From Pseudomonas sp. BN102 (GTDB lineage Bacteria > Pseudomonadota > Gammaproteobacteria > Pseudomonadales > Pseudomonadaceae), in contig NZ_SSON01000077.1 in NCBI RefSeq assembly GCF_029871245.1, positions 300,204 to 364,203 of the forward strand: a DNA stretch of 64,000 bases, given 5' to 3'. Each line of letters starts with the position of its first letter. The first letter of the stretch is position 1. Shown piece by piece: positions 1-11,243 of the stretch. The translations under genes and the position numbers were made by a program. The notes under the pieces are model-generated. The model saw nothing but the letters and a program-made list of their open reading frames with translations, had not been told where the DNA came from and did no database searches.

Positions 1-1
1 T

Positions 2-658
2 TATGAAGTGCTGCTGCGCCTGCTCAGCCCCCAGGGCGAGGAAGTGCCGCCCGTCGACTTCCTCGACGCCGCCAAGGAAGCCGGCCTGGCCGAGAGGATC
101 GACCGCTGGGTGATACTCAACTCCATCAAGCTGCTTGCAGAACACCGCACCAAGGGTCACAACACCCGGTTGTTCGTCCACCTCTCCGGCGCCAGCCTGC
201 AGGACCAGACCCTGCTGCCCTGGCTCAGCGTCGCGCTGAAGGCGGCACGGCTGCCGTCCGACGCGCTGATCTTCCAGTTCAGCGAACCGGACGCCATCGC
301 CTACCTGAAGCAGGCCAAGGTGCTGACCCAGGGACTGGCGGAGCTGCATTGCCAGGTGGCCATGAGCCAGTTTGGCTGCGCCTTGAACCCCTTCAATACC
401 CTCAAGCACCTGACCATCGACTTCGTGAAAGTCGATGGCTCCTTCACCCACGACTTGAGCCGGGCGGAGAACCAGGAAGTCCTCAAAACCCTGCTGGCCA
501 GCCTGCATGCCCAGGCCAAGCTGACCATAGTGCCCTTCGTCGAGACCGCCAGCGTGCTGGCGACCCTCTGGCAGGCCGGCGTCAACTACATCCAGGGCTA
601 CTACCTGCAAGGCCCCAGCCAGGCCATGGATTACGACTTCTCGTCGGGGGACGAGTAG
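2..658 (+). CDS. fimX: FimX C-terminal EAL-like domain (5' truncated by window edge)
   Basis: Only the last ~218 residues are present; the reading frame enters at base 2, so the true start lies outside the window. It is the end of an EAL-family cyclic-di-GMP domain. The first visible residues are YEVLLR, where a catalytic domain would read YEALLR, so the EAL signature is EVL. The later lobe has FVKVDGSF, where active enzymes have a metal-binding D-F-G-T-G-x-S loop and an IKID motif; here the loop reads QFGCALN. This matches FimX, a c-di-GMP receptor that binds without hydrolysing and controls type IV pilus assembly and twitching. It is followed by serB in convergent orientation, as in P. aeruginosa. 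FimX identity rests on the EVL variant plus this neighbour. Confidence 0.85.
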   Translation, partial: YEVLLRLLSPQGEEVPPVDFLDAAKEAGLAERIDRWVILNSIKLLAEHRTKGHNTRLFVHLSGASLQDQTLLPWLSVALKAARLPSDALIFQFSEPDAIAYLKQAKVLTQGLAELHCQVAMSQFGCALNPFNTLKHLTIDFVKVDGSFTHDLSRAENQEVLKTLLASLHAQAKLTIVPFVETASVLATLWQAGVNYIQGYYLQGPSQAMDYDFSSGDE

Positions 659-720
659 GGGCTAGCTCATTCGCCAAGCAGAGCGAAGCTTAACCTCTAC
701 CCCGACTCACAGATTCCAGC

Positions 721-754
721 CACGAAAAAGCCGCCCGAAGGCGGCTTTTTCGTG
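721..754. terminator. Bidirectional terminator between fimX and serB
   Basis: Perfect inverted repeat: 15-bp arms at 721-735 and 740-754 around a CGAA loop. The arms contain A5 and T5 runs, so the hairpin ends in a U-tract on either strand. It lies between two converging genes and probably stops both. Confidence 0.9.
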
Positions 755-767
755 TCCGGCACGGCGA

Positions 768-1982
768 TCAGTCCTGTCCGTCGCGATCGCGGAAACCCAG
801 CAGGTAAAGAATGCCGTCCAGGCCCAGGGTAGAGATGGCCTGCTTGGCCGACTGTTTGACCAGCGGCTTGGCGCGGAAGGCCACGCCCAGGCCGGCCAGG
901 CCAAGCATCGGCAGGTCGTTGGCGCCGTCACCCACAGCAATGGTCTGCTCCAGGCGCAGCCCTTCCTTCTCGGCCAGCTCGCGCAGCAGGTCGGCCTTGC
1001 GCTGAGCGTCGACTATCGGCTCCACGGCCACGCCGGTCAGCTTGCCGTCGACAATCTGCAGCTCGTTGGCGAACACGTAGTCGATGCCCAGCTTGGCCTG
1101 CAATTGCTTCGCGAAATAGCTGAAGCCGCCGGAGAGGATGGCGGTCTTGTAGCCCAGGCGCTTGAGCTCGGCGAACAGGGTTTCCGCCCCTTCGGTGAGC
1201 CGCAGCGAAGCGCCGATCTCTTCCAGCACATCCTCGGAGAGCCCCTGGAGCAGCGCCAGGCGTTCCTTGAAGCTGGCGCGGAAGTCGAACTCGCCGCGCA
1301 TGGCGCGCTCGGTGATCTCTGCCACCTGCTCGCCGACGCCGGCGGCCTTGGCCAATTCGTCGATGACTTCGGCCTCGATCAGCGTCGAGTCCATGTCGAA
1401 CACCGCCAGGCGGCGGTTGCGGCGGAACACCGAATCACGCTGGAAGGCGATATCGACGTTCAACTCCTGTGCCACGCTGAGGAACTCGGCGCGCAGGGCC
1501 ACCGGGTCGGCCGGCTCGCCGCGCACGGAGAACTCGATGCAGCCCTTGCCCTGGTCGACCGGCATGTCCAGCGGCATGCGTCCCGACAGACGGTCGATGT
1601 GGTCGATGTTGAGACCGTACTTCGCGGTGATGGAACTCACTCGCTGCAGCTGCTCCGCGGTCACCTTGCGCGTCAGCAGGGTGACAATGTAGCGGCTCTT
1701 GCCCTGGCCACCCACCCACTGCTGGTAGTCGGCCTCGGACACCGGGGTGAAGCGCACCTGCTGGTCCAGCTTGTAGGCCGTGAACAGCACGTCCTTGAGT
1801 ACGGACGAGGCCATGGCGTTATCCGGGATTTCCACCAGGATGCCGAACGACAGGGTGTCGTGAATCACCGCCTGGCCGATGTCCAGGATGTTTACGCCGC
1901 CCTGGGCGAGCACGCCGGTGATGGCCGCGGTCAGGCCGGGGCGGTCTTCCCCAGTGATGTTGATCAGGACAATCTCGCGCAA
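768..1982 (-). CDS. serB: Phosphoserine phosphatase SerB (tandem ACT domains + HAD)
   Basis: Catalyses the last step of serine synthesis, phosphoserine to serine. The 404-residue protein has two ACT domains (roughly 1-75 and 95-180) followed by a HAD phosphatase domain. The HAD nucleophile motif DMDST is at residues 196-200, and a GDGANDL metal-binding motif lies near residue 350. I place the start at a TTG (1982) with GGGAGG just upstream; it gives the usual N terminus reading REIVLINITGEDRPG. A longer in-frame reading starting at 2015 adds 11 residues with no family support. The gene is divergent from the ahpA-like gene. ACT domains usually bind amino acids, so serine feedback is likely (inference). 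Confidence 0.95.
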   Translation of the reverse strand: MREIVLINITGEDRPGLTAAITGVLAQGGVNILDIGQAVIHDTLSFGILVEIPDNAMASSVLKDVLFTAYKLDQQVRFTPVSEADYQQWVGGQGKSRYIVTLLTRKVTAEQLQRVSSITAKYGLNIDHIDRLSGRMPLDMPVDQGKGCIEFSVRGEPADPVALRAEFLSVAQELNVDIAFQRDSVFRRNRRLAVFDMDSTLIEAEVIDELAKAAGVGEQVAEITERAMRGEFDFRASFKERLALLQGLSEDVLEEIGASLRLTEGAETLFAELKRLGYKTAILSGGFSYFAKQLQAKLGIDYVFANELQIVDGKLTGVAVEPIVDAQRKADLLRELAEKEGLRLEQTIAVGDGANDLPMLGLAGLGVAFRAKPLVKQSAKQAISTLGLDGILYLLGFRDRDGQD

Positions 1983-2056
1983 GGCACACCTCCCTCTGCG
2001 CATGAAAAGGCGCACATTCTACCCACTTTCGGACCACCGGGAGCATGCCCGGCGCT

Positions 2057-2084
2057 TTGCCCTGCAAGGGGCGCTCGCTATACT
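2057..2084 (+). promoter_or_regulatory. Candidate sigma-70 promoter for the ahpA-like gene
   Basis: TTGCCC at 2057-2062 and TATACT at 2079-2084 are separated by 16 bp. They lie about 35 bp upstream of the GTG start of the downstream gene and in the divergent region after serB. Assigned by consensus match only. Confidence 0.5.
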
Positions 2085-2118
2085 GCGCCACAATTTCGTT
2101 CGAGAAGAGCCGCGCTCT

Positions 2119-3642
2119 GTGAACCGGCCCACGCCTGTCAAACCCGATAATTTCTTCCTGCTGATCTTCCACGCGCTGCGCCAGCGGCGGGTGCCGATCG
2201 CCTTGCGCATCGCCAGCCACAGCTTGCTGCTGGTGGCCCTTGCGCTGGTCATCTATGCCTGGGTCATGGGCATGCAGTTCAAGCAGGCCATGCACCAGCA
2301 GGCCGACGCGCTGGGCCAGAGCCTGACCGCGCAGACCGCTGCCTCGGCCACTGAGTTGCTGGTGTCCAACGACATCCTCAGCCTCAACGTGCTGCTCAGC
2401 AACCTGGTGAAGAACCCACTGGTGGCCCACGCCGCCATCTACAGCGTCGACAACCGCATCCTCGCCGAAGCCGGTGCACGGCCCAAGCAGGGCCTGCTGG
2501 GCGAAGCCGAGGGCCTCTACTCCACCCCCATCACCTTTCAGGAGGTGATTGCCGGGCACCTGCGCCTGAGCCTGGACATGGAGCAGTTCCAGCAGCCGAT
2601 GACCATCAGCCTGCAGAGCATGGGGCTGCTCAGCCTGATCCTGCTGGCCCTGACCCTGTCCCTGAGCCTGCGTCTCGGCCGGCACATCTCCACGCCGCTG
2701 CTGCAGCTGCGCGTCTGGCTGCGCGATCCGGACGACCCGGCTCCCGGTGCCGGCCGCCAAGACGAGATCGGCGATCTGGCGCGTCAGCTACAGGCACGCC
2801 TGGTACCGGAAAAGCCTGAACCCGAGCCAGAGCCAGAGCCCGAGCCCGAAGTGGAGTTCGACGAGACCGACGAGGACTACCTCGAAGACGACGAGCAGGA
2901 CGACCAGCAAGGCTTCGAAGTGCGCGATCTGCGTGACGACAGCTTCGACGGCGACGAAGAGGCCTCGAGCAAGCTGTTCACCCCGGACGAGGAAGACCCC
3001 TTCGCCGATCTACGCGAAGAAATGACCGAACCGGACCCGGCGCCTGCGCCTGCGGCCCCGGAAGAGCCGCAGAACAGCGCCGTGCTGGCCATCCAGCTGG
3101 GCGCCCAGGACCAGCTGCGCCGCCTGCCAAGAGCCCGCCTGATGGACTTGCTGCAGAGGTACCGTGACTGTCTGGACCAGGCTGCCCGCCTCTACCACGG
3201 CCAGTTGCTGACCCTCAACGACGGCAGCAGCCTGATGCTCTTCCACGGCCAGGACAGCGGCGAGGACTACCTGACCCACGCCATCTGCTGCGGCGAACTG
3301 ATGCGCGCCCTGGGCCATGCCCTGCAAATCGAGGTCGCCGACAGCGGCATCACCCTGCAGCTGCAGCTGGGCCTGACCCTGGGCGACGACCTCTCGGGTC
3401 TCGGCCAGGGCGACCTGCTGCTCAACGACACCACCCAGAGCGCCCTCGCGCTGAGCCAGCACAGCCGCAACCTGCTGCTGGTGGAGCGCAGCATCGCCGA
3501 GGACGAACTGGTGCGCCAGCGTGCCCGCATCCGCGCGATCACCAGCCCCGAAGGCGCCTGCTGCGTCGAACGCCTGCTGGACCCCTACCCCTCGCTGCTG
3601 GAGCGCCAGCTGGCACGCATGCACGAGGCAAAAGCGCACTGA
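2119..3642 (+). CDS. AhpA/YtjB-family inner-membrane protein with acidic linker
   Basis: A 507-residue protein of the SMP/YtjB 'haemolysin regulator' type, which commonly sits divergent from serB in gammaproteobacteria. Membrane segments are predicted at about residues 30-50 and 163-185, with a periplasmic loop between them and a HAMP-like stretch after. Then comes a very acidic low-complexity linker (about 230-310) that begins with repeated Glu-Pro units. The C-terminal ~180 residues form an independent domain with a layout reminiscent of class III nucleotidyl cyclases but no obvious catalytic metal residues. The start is a GTG at 2119, preceded by GAGAAGAG; earlier in-frame codons fall inside the promoter region. 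Function is unknown; the family name is not a demonstrated activity. Confidence 0.75.
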   Translation: MNRPTPVKPDNFFLLIFHALRQRRVPIALRIASHSLLLVALALVIYAWVMGMQFKQAMHQQADALGQSLTAQTAASATELLVSNDILSLNVLLSNLVKNPLVAHAAIYSVDNRILAEAGARPKQGLLGEAEGLYSTPITFQEVIAGHLRLSLDMEQFQQPMTISLQSMGLLSLILLALTLSLSLRLGRHISTPLLQLRVWLRDPDDPAPGAGRQDEIGDLARQLQARLVPEKPEPEPEPEPEPEVEFDETDEDYLEDDEQDDQQGFEVRDLRDDSFDGDEEASSKLFTPDEEDPFADLREEMTEPDPAPAPAAPEEPQNSAVLAIQLGAQDQLRRLPRARLMDLLQRYRDCLDQAARLYHGQLLTLNDGSSLMLFHGQDSGEDYLTHAICCGELMRALGHALQIEVADSGITLQLQLGLTLGDDLSGLGQGDLLLNDTTQSALALSQHSRNLLLVERSIAEDELVRQRARIRAITSPEGACCVERLLDPYPSLLERQLARMHEAKAH

Positions 3643-3660
3643 TCGCGGCACGGATAACGA

Positions 3661-3686
3661 AAAAGCCCGCAGATGCGGGCTTTTTT
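3661..3686 (+). terminator. Rho-independent terminator after the ahpA-like gene
   Basis: Arms AAAAGCCCGC (3661-3670) and GCGGGCTTTT (3675-3684) are followed by further T residues. It starts 18 bp after the stop codon. Confidence 0.85.
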
Positions 3687-3815
3687 GTGGGCGCTCGAAC
3701 CTGTTGCCTGACAGCTCTATGGGAAAACCGCAACCCGGCCTAATTCGGCGGGCGGCAAACCTTTCCCGGATTGCATCCGGGCTACCCGGCTGAGTCCATG
3801 GGCCGCTGCGCGGCC

Positions 3816-3834
3816 TTCGCGAATGAATTCGCTC
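3816..3834. repeat. Short palindromic repeat with GCGAAT-(TC)-ATTCGC core
   Basis: Contains a GCGAATGAATTCGC palindrome. The same core recurs at about 19668-19689 and 23592-23613, always between genes. It is non-coding. Confidence 0.7.
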
Positions 3835-3874
3835 ACAACCTGATCACGGCTACGCATGAACCGAAAGGCTGGGC

Positions 3875-3962
3875 GTAGGATGCGCCGTGCGCACCGGCAG
3901 TGATGTCGGCGGACTCGGCGTCCGGCCCAGGCATCGAACCCGGTGCGCGCAGCGCACCCTAC
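3875..3962. repeat. Intergenic inverted repeat (GTAGG..GCGCACC family)
   Basis: Outer arms of about 21 bp (3875-3895 and 3942-3962) read GTAGGATGCGCCGTGCGCACC and nearly its complement ending GCGCACCCTAC. A second member is at 29383-29442. No coding potential was seen in the 3687-3998 gap apart from this repeat and the palindrome at 3816. Confidence 0.75.
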
Positions 3963-3998
3963 GGCCGGAGCGAAGCGGAAAAAGTCGCGAACAGAAAG

Positions 3999-4028
3999 AA
4001 AAAAGCCCGCATCTAGCGGGCTTTTTTC
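3999..4028. terminator. Terminator at the end of the par cluster
   Basis: Inverted repeat with AAAAAAGCCCGC (to 4010) and GCGGGCTTTTTT (4016-4027), loop ATCTA. It lies 12 bp beyond the stop codon of the leftward lipoprotein gene and has U-tract potential on both strands. Confidence 0.85.
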
Positions 4029-4040
4029 GTGATCTCAGGA

Positions 4041-4754
4041 TCAGAAGCGGAAAACTTCCACATCCGTGCGCACCGGCGCCGCCATCGGGATCTTCGGCGG
4101 CTGCGGCTCCTTGGTCTTGGCCGGGGTAGCGGGTGCCGCCGGCTTGCGCGGTGCCTCGGCGGCTACCGGCTGGCCTTCGAGCGGCTTCACCGCAGCGGCC
4201 AATTGCTCGGCCAGTTGCTGCAGCAGTCGGCTCTGGGCCCGCACCTGATCGGCAGCGGTTCCGGCATGGGGCTCTTCCAGACGCACCAGGCGGCTGTCAC
4301 GCAGCTTGCCGGCACGGTCCAGCAGGCGCCATTGCGCCTCCAGCACGGCCGGCCGCTGAGGGCCGGAGTCCAGGCGGCTGATGTTCAGCAGCACCTGGAC
4401 CTCGGGGGTGAAGCCGGGGTTGCCCGGAGCCAGCACCAGGCGCTGGCTGTCCAGACGCCAGGACAGCTGGCGCAGCAGCACCTGGTCGATGTCTGCCGCC
4501 AGACTGCCCGCCCAGCGACCATCCGGGGCGGCGGTGAGGCTGCCGTCGGCCTGGCGCTGCAGGAGGGTTTCGCGCTGCAGGTAGTCGGCCACTGTCACCG
4601 GGCCGAGCAGCACTTGTATCCCGGCATTCCGCGACGGTACCTCGGGAGTGCCGGCGTCCAGCTGGAACATGGGAACGGGCGGGCTATGCACACAACCGGC
4701 GAGACCAAGCAGGCCAGCCAGCATCAAAGCCAAGGGAAAACGCACCACAGTCAT
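4041..4754 (-). CDS. PqiC-like (ABC-type auxiliary) lipoprotein
   Basis: A 237-residue lipoprotein with signal sequence and lipobox LAGC; the lipidated Cys is residue 21. The middle region (LLGPVTVADYLQRETLL, then DQVLLRQLSWRL) resembles the PqiC/DUF330 family, outer-membrane lipoproteins that assist MCE-type lipid transport. No MCE or permease genes are adjacent. The C-terminal 60 residues are rich in Ala, Pro and Lys. I chose ATG 4754 because it gives the signal peptide directly and has GGTGAG 8 bp upstream; a longer in-frame ATG at 4805 would put 17 charged residues in front. It is downstream of parC by about 140 bp. Confidence 0.7.
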   Translation of the reverse strand: MTVVRFPLALMLAGLLGLAGCVHSPPVPMFQLDAGTPEVPSRNAGIQVLLGPVTVADYLQRETLLQRQADGSLTAAPDGRWAGSLAADIDQVLLRQLSWRLDSQRLVLAPGNPGFTPEVQVLLNISRLDSGPQRPAVLEAQWRLLDRAGKLRDSRLVRLEEPHAGTAADQVRAQSRLLQQLAEQLAAAVKPLEGQPVAAEAPRKPAAPATPAKTKEPQPPKIPMAAPVRTDVEVFRF

Positions 4755-4896
4755 CAATCTCACCCACGGCCGCCTTGTGGGCAGCCTGCAGTCGAATTCA
4801 ATCATTCATGCCACGGACAAGGGTGGCGAGGCGACATATCATCCGTCAATGTGACGCGGGACTCCAGAGCCCCACGTCATTTCGTCGGAATCAGGG

Positions 4897-7683
<2,787 letters not shown>

Positions 7684-7687
<4 letters not shown>

Positions 7688-8667
7688 TTCTCGCTCCAGC
7701 CGCCCTTGGGCGCGGTGAAGCGCCAGACGATGGGCCGCCGCTCGCCGTCGGCACGCGCCTTGCCACCGTTATCGAGGCCGACCCAGGCGCCTTCGGCATC
7801 AATCCACAGGCCCTCGGCCATGCCGAACGGCACACCATAGCGGCGGGTATCGGCCAGGGCCTCCTCGGCGAAGGACCAGCAGCGCTCCACTTCGCCGTTA
7901 CTCGGCTTGCGCCGGCAGATCTGGTGCGCCAGGCGCTCCAGAGTGAAGAGTTTCTCTTCGTGAAAGGCGACGTCGGAGAAGTCCCGCGGCATGCGCTGCT
8001 CGCTGCCGATGGGAGCTGGCGGCGGCTCGCGGCCGGCTTCGCTGAAGACCACGCAGCCACCGGTGCAGAGCCAGGTGGACTGCTGCTTGTGCAGTACCAT
8101 CAGGCCACGGCGCTCGCGCTCGGCGGCAAGCCAGAGGCGCTCGCCCTGGGGGTCGACGGCAATGCCTTCGAGCAGGGCGTTGAAGTGCAGCAGCATGCCG
8201 CTGGCGCGAGCCTGGCGGATCAGGTTGTCCGGCAGCAGCAGCCAGTTGGGTTCGCCGGCGATGGGTACCTGCAACACTGCCGCGTGGGTTTCGCTGACCA
8301 GATAGCGATTGCCGCTGGAATCGCAGCTGATGCCTTCGAAGTCCAGCTCGTTGCCCCGCAGCAGGCTGATTGCCCAGGTACGCGCACGTACACCCCAGGG
8401 CAGGTTGTTCGGCGGCGCCGGCGGCACCAGGAAGGGCTCGGCCTCGGCCTGGAGCAAGCCGCCTATGGGCTTGAGCCGGTACAGCCGCTCATCCACCCGG
8501 TCGGAAACCGCCACCAACTCGTCGCCGCAGTAGGCCAGTCCGGAGAGGTTGCCGGACGGCATGCCTTCCACCGGGTATTCGGCGGCCAGGCGCAGTTGTT
8601 CCGTCGAATCGGCGGCCCAGAGCGGTGCGGCGAAAAGCAGGCCAAGAAGGAAGAAGGCTCCCCTCAC
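7684..8667 (-). CDS. Secreted esterase-like/phytase-like beta-propeller protein
   Basis: A 327-residue protein with an N-terminal signal peptide (cleavage after about residue 18, LFAAPLWAA). The repeated strand patterns, such as NLSGLAYCGDELVAVSD and FEGISCDSSGNRYLVSE, are typical of the 'esterase-like activity of phytase' family (PF13449). The start is GTG 8667, overlapping the parE stop as GTGA; its own stop overlaps the protease start. Phytase or esterase activity is a family label only. Confidence 0.75.
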
Positions 8668-10553
8668 ACCATGACCTCGGCCAGGTTGCCCTTGGACTCC
8701 AGCCAGGACTTGCGGTCGCTGGCACGCTTCTTCGCCAGCAACATGTCCATGATTTCCACCGTGCCTTCGCTGTCTTCCAGGGTCAGCTGGACCAGGCGCC
8801 GGGTGTTGGGGTCCATGGTGGTCTCGCGCAGCTGCGGCGGATTCATCTCACCCAGGCCCTTGAAACGGGTGACCTGTGGCTTGCCACGCTTCTTCTCGGC
8901 CACCAGGCGGTCGAGGATGCCATCGCGCTCGGCTTCGTCCAGGGCGTAGTAGATCTCTTTCCCCAGGTCGATACGGAACAGCGGCGGCATCGCCACGTAG
9001 ACGTGCCCCGCTTCCACCAGCGGACGGAAGTGGCGGACGAACAGCGCGCACAGCAAGGTAGCGATGTGCAGGCCGTCGGAGTCGGCGTCGGCAAGGATGC
9101 AGACCTTGCCGTAGCGCAGCTGGGTCAGGTCATGGGCGCCGGGATCGACGCCGATGGCAACGGCGATGTCATGGACTTCCTGGGACGCCAACACTTCGCC
9201 GCCGTCCACTTCCCAGGTGTTCAGGATTTTGCCGCGCAACGGCATGATCGCCTGGAACTCCTTGTCCCGCGCCTGCTTGGCCGATCCACCGGCGGAGTCG
9301 CCCTCCACCAGGAAGAGTTCGGAGCGCATTGGGTCCTGGCCGGCGCAATCGGCCAGCTTGCCGGGCAGTGCCGGGCCCTGGGTGATGCGTTTGCGCTCGA
9401 CCTTTTTGCTGGCCTTCAGCCGACGGCCGGCGTTGCTGATGGCCAGTTCGGCCAGCTGCATGCCCATCTCCGGGTGGGCGTTGAGCCAGAGGCTGAAAGC
9501 GTCCTTGACCACGCCGGAAACGAAGGCGGCCGCCTCGCGGGAAGACAGGCGTTCCTTGGTCTGGCCGGAGAACTGCGGTTCCTGCAGCTTCATCGAGAGG
9601 ACGAAGGCGATGCGCTCCCAGACGTCCTCGGGAGCCAGCTTGACGCCGCGCGGCAACAGGTTGCGGAATTCGCAGAACTCGCGCATGGCGTCCAGCAGGC
9701 CCTGGCGCAGACCGTTGACGTGGGTTCCGCCCTGGGCGGTCGGGATCAGGTTGACGTAGCTTTCCTGGACACTGTCGCCACCCTCGGGTAGCCAGAGCAG
9801 CGCCCAGTCCACCGCTTCCTTGTTGCCGGCCAGGCTGCCGCAGAAGGGTTCGCTCGGCAGACGTTCGAATTCGCTGACCGCATCCACCAGGTAGGAGCGT
9901 AGGCCGTCTTCGTAGTGCCACTCGACCTTTTCGCCAGCGGCCCTGTCCTCGAAGCTGACCAGCAGCCCCGGGCAGAGGACGGCTTTCGCCTTGAGCACGT
10001 GCTTGAGGCGGCTGACCGAGAACTTGTGGGAATCGAAATACTTGGCATCCGGCCAGAAGTGCACGCTGGTACCGGTGTTGCGCTTGCCGACGCTGCCGAC
10101 GACTTCCAGCTCACTGGCCTTGAAGCCGTCGGCGAAGGTCATCAGGTACTCGCTGCCATCGCGCTTGACCCGCACATCGACGCGGGTGGACAGCGCGTTC
10201 ACCACCGAAATGCCGACGCCGTGCAGGCCACCGGAGAACTGGTAGTTCTTGTTGGAGAACTTGCCGCCGGCATGCAGCTTGGTGAGGATCAGCTCGACGC
10301 CGGGCACCCCTTCCTCCGGGTGGATATCCACCGGCATGCCGCGGCCGTCGTCGATCACCTGCAGGGAATTGTCCTCGTGAAGGATCACCTGCACGCTCTT
10401 GGCGTGGCCGGCCAGGGCCTCGTCCACGCTGTTATCGATGACTTCCTGGGCCAGGTGGTTGGGCCGCGAGGTATCGGTGTACATGCCCGGGCGCTTGCGT
10501 ACCGGGTCGAGGCCGGAGAGGACTTCGATGGCATCCGCGTTGTAAGTAGCCAT
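8664..10553 (-). CDS. parE: DNA topoisomerase IV subunit B (ParE)
   Basis: The ATPase subunit of topoisomerase IV, 629 residues. The GHKL ATPase N-box (EVIDNSVDEAL) lies near residue 40, followed by the DDGRGMP loop. The TOPRIM domain carries EGDSAGGSA, PLRGKILN and DADSDGLHI; the last is the ParE form rather than the GyrB form DADVDG. The ATG has AAGGGAG just upstream. The gene lies 14 bp after the esterase stop and overlaps the next gene by 4 bp. Confidence 0.97.
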   Translation of the reverse strand: MATYNADAIEVLSGLDPVRKRPGMYTDTSRPNHLAQEVIDNSVDEALAGHAKSVQVILHEDNSLQVIDDGRGMPVDIHPEEGVPGVELILTKLHAGGKFSNKNYQFSGGLHGVGISVVNALSTRVDVRVKRDGSEYLMTFADGFKASELEVVGSVGKRNTGTSVHFWPDAKYFDSHKFSVSRLKHVLKAKAVLCPGLLVSFEDRAAGEKVEWHYEDGLRSYLVDAVSEFERLPSEPFCGSLAGNKEAVDWALLWLPEGGDSVQESYVNLIPTAQGGTHVNGLRQGLLDAMREFCEFRNLLPRGVKLAPEDVWERIAFVLSMKLQEPQFSGQTKERLSSREAAAFVSGVVKDAFSLWLNAHPEMGMQLAELAISNAGRRLKASKKVERKRITQGPALPGKLADCAGQDPMRSELFLVEGDSAGGSAKQARDKEFQAIMPLRGKILNTWEVDGGEVLASQEVHDIAVAIGVDPGAHDLTQLRYGKVCILADADSDGLHIATLLCALFVRHFRPLVEAGHVYVAMPPLFRIDLGKEIYYALDEAERDGILDRLVAEKKRGKPQVTRFKGLGEMNPPQLRETTMDPNTRRLVQLTLEDSEGTVEIMDMLLAKKRASDRKSWLESKGNLAEVMV

Positions 10554-10567
10554 GGACTCCCTTTCAG

Positions 10568-11185
10568 TCAGAGGTCGGAAAAGTCGATGTCACGCCACAG
10601 CTGCGCGGGAAAGCCGGCGAAAGCCAGCAAGGCGGGCAGATGGGCAGGGAAATTCTGGAAACCGTGGTCGCCGCCGGCCTCGATGCGCAGGGCACAGGCG
10701 CGGTAGTAACGCTCCGCCTGGCGGTAGTCGAGGGTTTCATCGGCCGTCTGCAACCAGACCTGGTAACGGGTCGGGTCCTGTGGTGGCGGCACTTCCAGTT
10801 CGGCCAGCGCCATCACGTGCTCCGCCGTCAGCTCCCAGGTTTCGTCGCTGTAGTAGTTCTTCTGCGGGCCGAGACGCCCGTCGAACAACCGGTGCGGGGC
10901 CACCGCCGGGTTGATCAGCACGGCCTTCAGGCCGTGGCGCTCGGCCAAGTGGGTCGCATAGTAGCCGCCCAGGGAGCTGCCGACCAGCACCGGGCGGCCC
11001 AGCTCGGCGATGGCCGCTTCGAGCTGGCCAATGGCCTGGCGCGGATGATGGTGCAGGGCCGGCACCCGCAGGCGTTCGGCAAGCCCCAGGCGTTGCATGA
11101 GTGCACTGAGCTGGCGCGCCTTGTGAGACGCCGGCGAACTGTTGAGTCCGTGGATGTAGAGGATGCTGGGCTGAGGGCTGGACAC
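10568..11185 (-). CDS. yqiA: YqiA-family alpha/beta hydrolase (esterase)
   Basis: A 205-residue alpha/beta hydrolase. It begins with ILYIHGLNSSP (oxyanion region), the nucleophile elbow is LVGSSLGGYYA, and the C-terminal catalytic histidine is in GGDHGFQNF. YqiA esterases accept short acyl esters; the natural substrate is unknown. I chose GTG 11185, which has AGGAAG 6 bp upstream and matches the usual short N terminus. An in-frame GTG at 11233 would add 16 residues. It sits between cpdA and parE, the usual gammaproteobacterial order. Confidence 0.85.
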   Translation of the reverse strand: MSSPQPSILYIHGLNSSPASHKARQLSALMQRLGLAERLRVPALHHHPRQAIGQLEAAIAELGRPVLVGSSLGGYYATHLAERHGLKAVLINPAVAPHRLFDGRLGPQKNYYSDETWELTAEHVMALAELEVPPPQDPTRYQVWLQTADETLDYRQAERYYRACALRIEAGGDHGFQNFPAHLPALLAFAGFPAQLWRDIDFSDL

Positions 11186-11243
11186 GCGGCTTCCTGGCAA
11201 ATCGAGGGAAAGTTGTACTTCTTGCCGTGCCACGACGAGAAGG

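Noticed and set aside
2811-2860. Tandem GARCCN units in the ahpA-like gene as a DNA repeat array
   Set aside because: They are in-frame Glu-Pro codons of the acidic linker, not a CRISPR or regulatory array.
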